64,000 nt of DNA from NCBI RefSeq assembly GCF_905147365.1, contig NC_056415.1, positions 12,542,001 to 12,606,000 of the forward strand, written 5' to 3'. Positions 56,401 through 64,000 of this stretch are shown piece by piece. The stretch comes from Aricia agestis (Eukaryota; Arthropoda; Insecta; Lepidoptera; Lycaenidae). The notes beneath the pieces are model-generated. The model saw nothing but the letters and a program-made list of their open reading frames with translations, made no database searches and was not told the DNA's origin. Each line of letters opens with the position of its first letter. Position 1 is the first letter of the stretch. The position numbers and the translations under genes are program-made.

Positions 56401-57515
56401 ACAAACTCTATTTTTGGCATCAATGCGACCTTCATCAATTTGTTAACATCCATCTACATTTCGAAACAGGAAAGGGATTAGATGAAGCAACCGCAAAAGT
56501 CAAGGCTCTTCTATGGCGCCAAAATGTTGAATTTATCAAAATATTGAGAATTGTGTAAGAGCTTCTCTATTTTTTGGTCATTATTTATCGAATAGATTCC
56601 GACAGTTGAACCCGCTGGCAAAAGATCGACTCTACCTTGGGAAATTTTTATCTGATTAATCATCATTACGTCATTGCTACTGTATGCTGAACACTTAATG
56701 GCGAAACTTATGTACCTATCGATAGTAGAAAGTTAAATAAGTAGCAGACAGTCCATATTTAATACGATGGATAAAAGCTTTTTAAATATAGAGCTCGCCG
56801 GCTAGTTACAAGTTGCATTTCACGGCAAAAAGATTTCTTATTTCACTATTAGCATCTAATCAAGGGACTCATTTAGTATAATCCAATAGACGATTTATAG
56901 AGTTGGAACTTTCTCACGCGCGCCAGATCCAGCAACCGTTTATGGTCGCTACTTAGATCGTGGCCTATGATCGTTCCCTTTGAAGATAATATTTATGGCG
57001 CTCGTAATAAATGTAATTACTGAAGTCGATTTCGTACTATGACATACGATGTCCATTTCGAATTGAAGTGGGTCAAAAATGTTTATCATCTCGATTCTTG
57101 ATATCCGCCGCATCAAAGTCGATGAGGTATCAAAATTAATAAGCGGGAGCCCTACTTACGAAACGGTTACGAATTTGCTTATGAACATTGAACATAACTG
57201 AGCACTTTCAAGAAAAAAATTAAAAGAAATCTTTTTGGATGAGAAATTATGCTGCGAGAAAACCAGTCGTAAAACTATTAAAATAAGAAACTTCAGCATG
57301 GTTAAAACCTTTCAATATGAATATTCTGCTATAAAACAATTCTTCAAAATAATAAATAACAATGGAAGAATCATAAGTAATATATTATCTAAGCTAATAT
57401 TAATTTTGAAATTCATACGAAAAGCAAGAATAAAGATGTGGACATTTCACAGTCAGAGACGAGCAGTTCAATTGATCAATAACTAGGAAGCGAAAGTGAA
57501 ACGCGGAGAGGAAAA
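53489..57515. other. Non-coding stretch with one GC-rich patch
   Basis: Mostly AT-rich. 54640-54800 is a GC-rich patch (CCCGGCGGGGCGAGCTCGTC) with open frames on both strands and no recognisable domain; it could be regulatory or an untranslated exon. No repeat family is clear. 55680-55910 and 55120-55302 have short frames only. Confidence 0.3.
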
Positions 57516-57529
57516 CGTCTGAAAAGGCT

Positions 57530-57759
57530 TCAGACGTGGGGCGCCCCGCCCGCCCGTATGCGCGTACGCACGAGCGTCGCGACGCAGCGCGCGCCGCGCA
57601 CGCCAGACCGCTCGCGGATGCTGCGGCGCACGCACCTGTCGCGCTGCCCGCGCCCGCCGCGATACATCGCACCAGTGAAATGATTAACAGTGAATGTTCA
57701 GTGACAGTGACTGCAAATAGATAGAGTAATTGCGTCTACGCTCCCCGACCTATCCCTAA
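57530..57759 (+). promoter_or_regulatory. CpG-rich possible promoter and first non-coding exon
   Basis: 57535-57670 is very rich in CG and contains GGGGCGCCCCGCCCGCCCG, unlike the AT-rich DNA around it. It is followed by TGTTCAGTGACAGTGACTG with a TCAGT initiator-like string at 57698, and then by a donor-like CTAA/GTGAGTAT at 57760. No start codon opens a long frame. It could be the first exon of a + strand gene beyond the window. Because such islands can work both ways, it could also serve a - strand gene such as the missing GOPC start. Confidence 0.35.
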
Positions 57760-58873
57760 GTGAGTATTTTATCAATCCGATACTCTATAGTCTAAATATA
57801 ATTCATATCCTTACCACGAGAACGTTTAATTTGCAATATACAAGGAAAATTGATTTATTTAGGACAAGACATAATAGCAACAAGTAAAATTAATGTAACA
57901 AAAAACAATATAAGAATTTTTGCAGACAAAAATCCGGCTAAAAACATGAAACATTTTTATTTTTTAGGATAAACGTGTTTTATATTATGTGCAATTCTAA
58001 AGCTAACACAACCATAAAACTCTGTTTACGAACTAATAAAGATTAATGTTAAGTGAAATTACATACTGAAGACCTGCCTGTTTTTAAATAACGATAATTC
58101 GTATATTTTACACAATATTTACATAGGATTGCGCGAACAATAAACGCGACAGTGTCTCCAAATTCCAATGTAGAGACAAGAGTAACTAACTTTCGCAATT
58201 TTTGCCATCAAATATAGGTAAGCATAATTTAAATTAAGCAAGACAATTCGTAGATAAAATCTTTTAAGTCAATTTGTCTAGTCAGTTTGTCAGAAACTAC
58301 TAACAACGTGTGGAAAGTAGTATAATTAATAGTATGAAATAGGTATAATACCACGGTAGTCGGTACTTTCGATCGGTCACAGAACTTTGCACTGAATATT
58401 TCAATTATTTTTAGCCTAAACATTTAATTTACATACAAAGATTTTACGATTCTCGATTTGATATAAATTTTTAAAACTACTTAAACACGTTTTGCCGGTT
58501 TTGGTACAAATAATATATAAATAACTAAAACATGTAACTAAAACGATACTAACCTTGATGACAAAATGCAAATTGTCAATAAATAAATAATATCATAATA
58601 TTATAATTATACTTCCTTAAACTCCAAAAACATATCAATATGTTTTAATTCAGGGGCCTAAACGGTATCATAAACATTGTTTAAACATATTTTAGGAAAA
58701 CAACATGTGGACTTTTTACCTTGTTAACATCTACTTTCTTCTATTAGTCCAATCAATATACTGACAATAATGAAGAAAGTTGCCCTTTTCTGTCCTACTG
58801 TCACTATTGTGTGTACATGGACCTTTTAAAACAGGATTCATCAGCCTTTAAAGTCTTTAACGTGCTTCTAATT
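57760..58873. other. AT-rich non-coding stretch
   Basis: No gene or repeat recognised. If the donor at 57760 is real this is intron sequence. Confidence 0.3.
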
Positions 58874-59026
58874 AAAGAATAACGGTCTTACCCTAGTCTT
58901 ACCACAAATGTCCTAAACATCTATTGAACAGTCAACAGTTGTTTTGAGACCATTTTGTACTGATTTCTTTTCTAATCAACTGTTCAAGAGACGTTTAAAT
59001 ATTTTGTAGTAAGACCGTAACTCTTT
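58874..59026. mobile_element. MITE with AAAGARTWACGGTCTTAC ends
   Basis: AAAGAATAACGGTCTTACC at the left and GTAAGACCGTAACTCTTT at the right are inverted. The inner parts also pair around CAACAGTTG. About 150 bp long. Confidence 0.75.
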
Positions 59027-59317
59027 AGAATGTACATTTAAATTTTAATGTTACTTTTAAGTTTATTCCTAGATTTCATATTTATTAAAATCTAGTTATT
59101 TCTCAACAATTTAACGATTCTTAAAACTAATCTATGTATTGTATTTTGTAGACCACAAGTTGTGCCGGTTTTATGATTGTTTGGAATCATTTACTTCACT
59201 CTCTATCATTGAAATATCTATTGTTCGCAACGAATAACGACAAGTTAAAATTGAAACCATGTACCTCCACTCATAACATGGCATGGTAACCAGTGCGTCA
59301 TATAATTACAAAAGCAA

Positions 59318-59712
59318 AATTATTATTTTTTAACAAAAAATTAAAACCGACTTCCAAGGTAAAAACAAAAGTAATATTCTTAAACATAATCTAAAAAGAA
59401 TCAAATAATTCTTATTCCTTATTATAGTGCCGTCTTCAGACTTCGCCTAAACCTCAACTATTTCTGTACTCAATCTTCATGCTTTTGAAGTCGCTACCAG
59501 CCTGGAAAAGTTCTGAGATCCTTGACATAGAACTTACGCTAAGGTAAGCTGTACCGACTTCAAAAGCGTGAATGAGGTTTAGGCGAAGTCTGAAGACGGC
59601 ACTATAATAAGGAATAAGAATTATTTGATTCTTTTTAGATTATGTTTAAGAATATTACTTTTGTTTTTACCTTGGAAGTCGGTTTGAATTTTTTGTTAAA
59701 AAATAATAATTT
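59318..59712. mobile_element. Large foldback element
   Basis: Outer left AAATTATTATTTTTTAACAA, outer right TTGTTAAAAAATAATAATTT. The arms of about 170-185 bp also pair over AAAACCGACTTCCAAGGTAA and TAGTGCCGTCTTCAGACTTC. The loop is about 45-50 bp. The arms are almost identical, so the element may be fairly young. Confidence 0.88.
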
Positions 59713-59792
59713 CACCCTTTTAAGTTACCTATGAAACCACAAGGCTATATTACTTATAGCTCGTTGTCTTAGAGTTGTGCATAATATTATTA

Positions 59793-60030
59793 CTAGCGGT
59801 CGCCCGCGGCTCCGCCTGCGTGGATGTCGGTTACGGCTGCAAAAAGCCTATCCAGGAAAGACTCGGTCAGCAAAATGATTCCCAGGTCAATTCACAGACT
59901 CCAACACTGACATCGACGACGCGGTCGCAGTCATTATCCGAAGGGATGCATATAGTGGACACTGCACAGATTGTCTTCCTCCCGCACACGCACCCCCGCT
60001 TGGTGACGCCCACTATCATTATATTTTAAT
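59793..60030 (-). mobile_element. Helitron-like fragment
   Basis: It starts CTAGCGGTCGCCCGCGGCTC and continues CGCCTGCGTGGATGTCGG, the family 3' end on the other strand. The far end is not clear. Confidence 0.5.
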
Positions 60031-60483
60031 TTTGCCATAATTTCAAAACTAAACGTCCAATTTTTATCATTTAAAGACCAAATGTTATCTACATAAACTG
60101 TACTCAGTGATGAAATAATTTATTTTCATAAGGATTAATAGCATAAGTAAAATAAACGCGTTTAAATGTAGTCAAAGAAAAATCAAGATTTTTAAATAAA
60201 AAAATGGTTATTGTGCCTCACTCGACATAGATAAGTATAGTGTGTCGCGGACTTTTTTGTAGATATTTATAAGATCTATAATTACTTCTAATATTTATGG
60301 TTCTATCTTTTATAGTTTCGGCAGCGTACGCAAAATAAGTAACTTTTCTGGTTGATTTTACACCTGGCGTCCCACAGTGATTTAGAAATCCCCAAAATCG
60401 GACATGACTAAGTAAATGCAATGAGTCGATACCTCCTCCTTTTTGGAAGTCGGTCAACAAATACAAAACAGTTATACAGGCCA

Positions 60484-60620
60484 CAAGGTGTAACAAAACT
60501 AAGTGACAATACTTTAGGGTATGTACGTGTTCCTTATAAAGAGTTCACTGTGAAAGTGGCAGCGCTGAAAGAGCAATTTTTTTTTTTCGCTTATGTATGG
60601 GCAAGCGCCCATACAACAGG
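60484..60620. mobile_element. TACARGGTGTAAC MITE, left half
   Basis: ACAAGGTGTAACAAAACTAA then GTGACAATACTTTAGGGTAT to GCAGCGCTGAAAGAGCAA matches the left half of the copy at 33881. The right half is missing. Confidence 0.75.
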
Positions 60621-60693
60621 TAGCAAACATAAATCTTTAAAAAATTAAAGATTTCCCAGTTATTGTAAACATAGCATAGACAAGATATAAATA

Positions 60694-61393
60694 ATCGGCC
60701 AAGTGCGAGTCGGACTCGCGCATGACGGGTTCCGTACTTTCGCTGTATACGTCGTATACCGGATACAGCGAAAGTAGACAAAAACATGTTTTTTGTAGGG
60801 GAGCCCTCTTAAATATTTACTTTATTTTATTTTATTATTAAAGTACAAATATCATTAAGGCCCTGTATTCCCAGAAACGGACGATTTTCAAGATTTAAAA
60901 GTGACAGTAGACACAAAAATATAGTAATTAAAATTCTAATCACACATCTAATCTAACACAGTGGAATTTTTATTCCATTACACAATATCATGAACTTCAC
61001 TCGATAGAAAAAATCCCAAAGTTACCTCTTCTTTTAACGAAATTGCCATAATATGTCCAAATTATTTGGAATTTTCAGATAATTTTTGCACTGAATTAAA
61101 GACAAAGAATATATCTAGGGCGTTTCGTTTTTTTGACTCGATTTAATTGATGTATAAAAAAACACGACGATCAAAAAACTAAAATAGTAGGCGCAAAGGT
61201 TCGGCTGGTACGCTTTCGGTCACACACTTTGCGCCTGCTATTATTATTACTAAGGTGAACTCGCGAAGGACGGCACGAAGAAGCAAGCCTTAATTATCAC
61301 TATTATATTATTACCCCCCCTTAAACACCTCACGTAATTTGTGGACGCCCCCTTAGTAACCGTTTTTACCCTTTGGGTACGGAACCCTAAAAA
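60694..61393. mobile_element. TCGGCCAAGTGCGAG repeat, fullest copy
   Basis: It starts TCGGCCAAGTGCGAGTCGGA, has GGGTTCCGTACT at 60728, and ends GGGTACGGAACCCTAAAAA. The GGGTTCCGTAC and GTACGGAACCC strings are inverted with respect to each other near the two ends. Inside is a second inverted pair, AATAGTAGGCGCAAAG and CTTTGCGCCTGCTATT (61184-61250), which looks like a further insertion. Confidence 0.65.
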
Positions 61394-64000
61394 TGATACG
61401 AATAACAGCGCAAAATTCTTAAATCAGTGTATGAGCAATTTGGAAAAAAAAACATCACTCGTGTAATTCTCTCGCGTTTAGCGTAGGTGCTAGGAAAATT
61501 GTTATATATTTTAATTTATTATTTTTTTTTAATCCTATTGCAGCTGTTGCAAATTTTATTTCAAGCATATACACTGCCAATAAAGTCACCTTTTACACAG
61601 CGAACAAGACACTTACGGCGTTGAAACCGTAATTCACTGTCCGCGCGGAGAATTTACGAGTCAAAAACAGAATAATAACCGGGATCATTAAAATATTAGA
61701 TAGACTGATGCGTTCGCGGTAGAATTACTACTTTGACCGAGTTTGACAAGTAGATCAGTGGATGAATATAGACTGTGACCCGCGCCATGGATCCCACACA
61801 CTATGATCGCAAATCAATTGATACTGTGATCATCATAGAACAGAGCGTGCCAAATTGCAGACTTCATACTGTCTACCCACCTACAATTAGCGACACCCAT
61901 TGTCTTAGAGAAGAAAGTGCTCAGCTCTTCCAAGGAGAAGAACCGACTTCTAGAGTACATTCTCTACATCAGTTTAAAGGTTGCCTAAGCAAACCTATAA
62001 CCGACCTTATGGGTATTATATATATAACCATAAATTCGAATTGACAATGTTAATTGAGCAGAATCTACATTTGTAGCAAAGTAGCATCAATATTCAAATA
62101 CCTTTAAAACATTTACCGTTTACTATGCAGTAGCCAATGTAAAATAATAATAGGCGATGGTAAATATAATATAAAACATTATATTTACCATCCTTTATTC
62201 GATAGTAATGACTTGAGGGATAGTAAAATGCGACACCTTTGCGACACGCTGGTTTATAACTACCGGGTGGTGTTTAAAGTGATAAACTCAACAAGGAGCG
62301 CCGTTAATAACATAATTATTTAAAATTGCTACCGTATTATAAACTATTACAATTTCTACAAAGTTAAAGCAGCTTAGCCTCTACCTAACAAATGGGTATC
62401 CATGAGCACACGAGTGTAAAACGTGAAGATTGCAACTGTATCTGTGTTCCCGGAGCACGTCCGAACTCCGACGGTTGAAGAAATTGCATTCATAATCAAT
62501 TACATTCCAGCCTTGCACCCGTTTTGCTTCCCATAAACGCTTTACATAAGTCCGTTCTGAGGAGCATTACCTTTCACGAGACCTTATGCCTAGGATATAA
62601 GAATCAATCTCACAGTAGGTTCGAGGCAAAATAGCTTTGAATACGACTCAACGTATAATCGCATTACTGCATACGCCAGCTGTTTATTACCCGGAACGAT
62701 TGTAATTCGGTTTTGTCCTTCACTTGTTACGAAGACGTAGTAACGAGAGATCGCATAATTTTCGTGTTAACCTTAGGAATTAGAATGATGCAAGCATGGA
62801 ATTATAGTAATTAATATGTGGTACTTAAGTGTTTGCCGCCTGCAAGAGCGTCAATAAAAGAATGTAATATAATCTTCGAGTTGAGGAAAAGGCTCTATTC
62901 AAAAACACAATGCGCCTCGGATTCGACTTGGTATCCATACTATTGCATTCGAGTCGAAATCATTTCGAAACGTTTGTGAATACGCGCGTACAAATACTGT
63001 GGAAGCAGTTTATTAGTTTCCGAGGTATGCACGACAACGTAGCGCACACACTCAGGTGCTGGCTCCCGCGTGCCACAAGTGCCTTGTATTTGCCCACCAC
63101 AAACAATGCTCCCGACACTTCGTCTGGACAGATAATGTCCCGACAAAAAACAACACTTTTGGGGAGGTATCCAAACAAATACTAAGCTACTGGATATGGT
63201 GTGTACTCGTTCATTTTGTCACGCTAACAGAGTTGTGTCGTGATCCTTTAAGTTTTTTTTTTAAAATTTCTTGCACCGTCGCCTGATGCTCCTCATGCCG
63301 GATTTTTACATGCACGATCTAAAGTCTAGTCTATAATATCTACTCTAGGTATTCAAAACATTTTTGGGATACTAATTTGGATACTGATCTTCCTCTGAGA
63401 TTTGGGATACGTTGTGTGCTACTCCTACATATTTTAGGTTACATCTATCATCTAATGGGCATACATCACACATATTATTATGGTCTGCCATTATTCGTGT
63501 GAAGAAGAAACATTGTTATCTTAACCTCCTTCCTTTACACGTAAATCAATTGCAAGATGAGGAGAAAGTGTTATTACGTCACAGCTACCTTCGGAAAAAC
63601 TAACAAACGCAGAAATTATGTTTTGAAAATTCCTATTATGACTATCGATCAAGACATTACCGACCATAGGGCATTATCATATATGTAAGTTATTGACTAC
63701 TCCAATCAAATATATCATCGTTAGTGTTATTATGTTTGGCATTTATATAAAAAAAACAAATTTTAAACTAAAGTTTTATGTTTTATTTTAAACATAAGCA
63801 AATTTTAAAAAGAAATAATTTATGGCTGACTGATTTATGAATCACATTCACATAGCTACATATTATAATAAATAGGTTCTATGCCAGTGACTGTAGAAGT
63901 AGAACCTTAAAGCGCCATCACATTTTCTTTGCTTGTCATAAAATTTAAGACTGACCTAATGTAGTCATTAACATACTGATTTCTTTAGTTAAGGTGGCAG
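61394..64000. other. Repeat-poor right end
   Basis: 2.6 kb without a supported gene. It holds one hairpin (62154-62191) and several frames of 60-90 codons with no recognisable domains. Candidate intron or intergenic DNA. Confidence 0.35.
62154..62191. repeat. Short hairpin
   Basis: GATGGTAAATATAATA, six bases, then TATTATATTTACCATC-like complement. Possible remnant of a small MITE. Confidence 0.55.

Overview
The window looks like nuclear DNA of a lepidopteran (moth or butterfly). The genes are split into short exons with GT/AG introns and read as insect orthologues of animal proteins. The space between them is filled with repeats typical of Lepidoptera: a poly-A-tailed SINE present nine times, Helitron-like elements ending in CTAG or CTGG, hAT, Tc1, piggyBac-like (TTAA) and Harbinger-like MITEs, and degraded non-LTR retrotransposons. 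No bacterial, viral or organellar gene was seen.

Three protein genes are supported. (1) On the + strand, 5873-7310, are the last two coding exons of a sphingomyelin synthase-related protein (SMSr/SAMD8 type); its earlier exons lie left of the window. (2) Tail to tail with it on the - strand, 8407-9512, is a complete four-exon SH3BGR-type gene (254 aa, thioredoxin-like fold plus acidic tail). (3) On the - strand, 24100-34816, are twelve exons of GOPC (Golgi-associated PDZ and coiled-coil protein). They are joined in frame with consistent phases and give 631 residues up to the stop; the N-terminal exon(s) were not found. Its C-terminal half, after the PDZ domain, is far longer than in the vertebrate protein and carries about twelve Asn-rich octapeptide repeats.

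Region by region: 1-5870 holds repeats, a SINE with a 22-bp minisatellite and a dead LINE fragment. 5873-9512 is the convergent gene pair. 9869-23840 is a dense repeat nest, including adjacent TTAA, hAT and Tc1 insertions with readable target duplications (11035-14187), a 3.3-kb terminal-inverted-repeat unit with three other elements inside it (15076-18386), and a Helitron inside a Helitron with about 130 bp of (AT)n (20477-21735). 24100-34816 is GOPC, with introns carrying Harbinger, TTAA, solo-LTR-like, hAT, Helitron and SINE insertions. 34817-64000 has no gene that can be supported. It contains a 1.5-kb palindrome (44780-46301), many MITEs, a CpG-rich possible first exon or promoter near 57.5-57.8 kb, and two comparatively repeat-poor stretches (36.6-42.8 kb and 61.4-64 kb).

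The three genes are not an obvious functional unit, although SMSr (ER ceramide phosphoethanolamine synthesis) and GOPC (Golgi/TGN sorting) both act in the early secretory pathway. Their proximity is probably ordinary gene order. All family names rest on reading motifs by eye; no database search was run.
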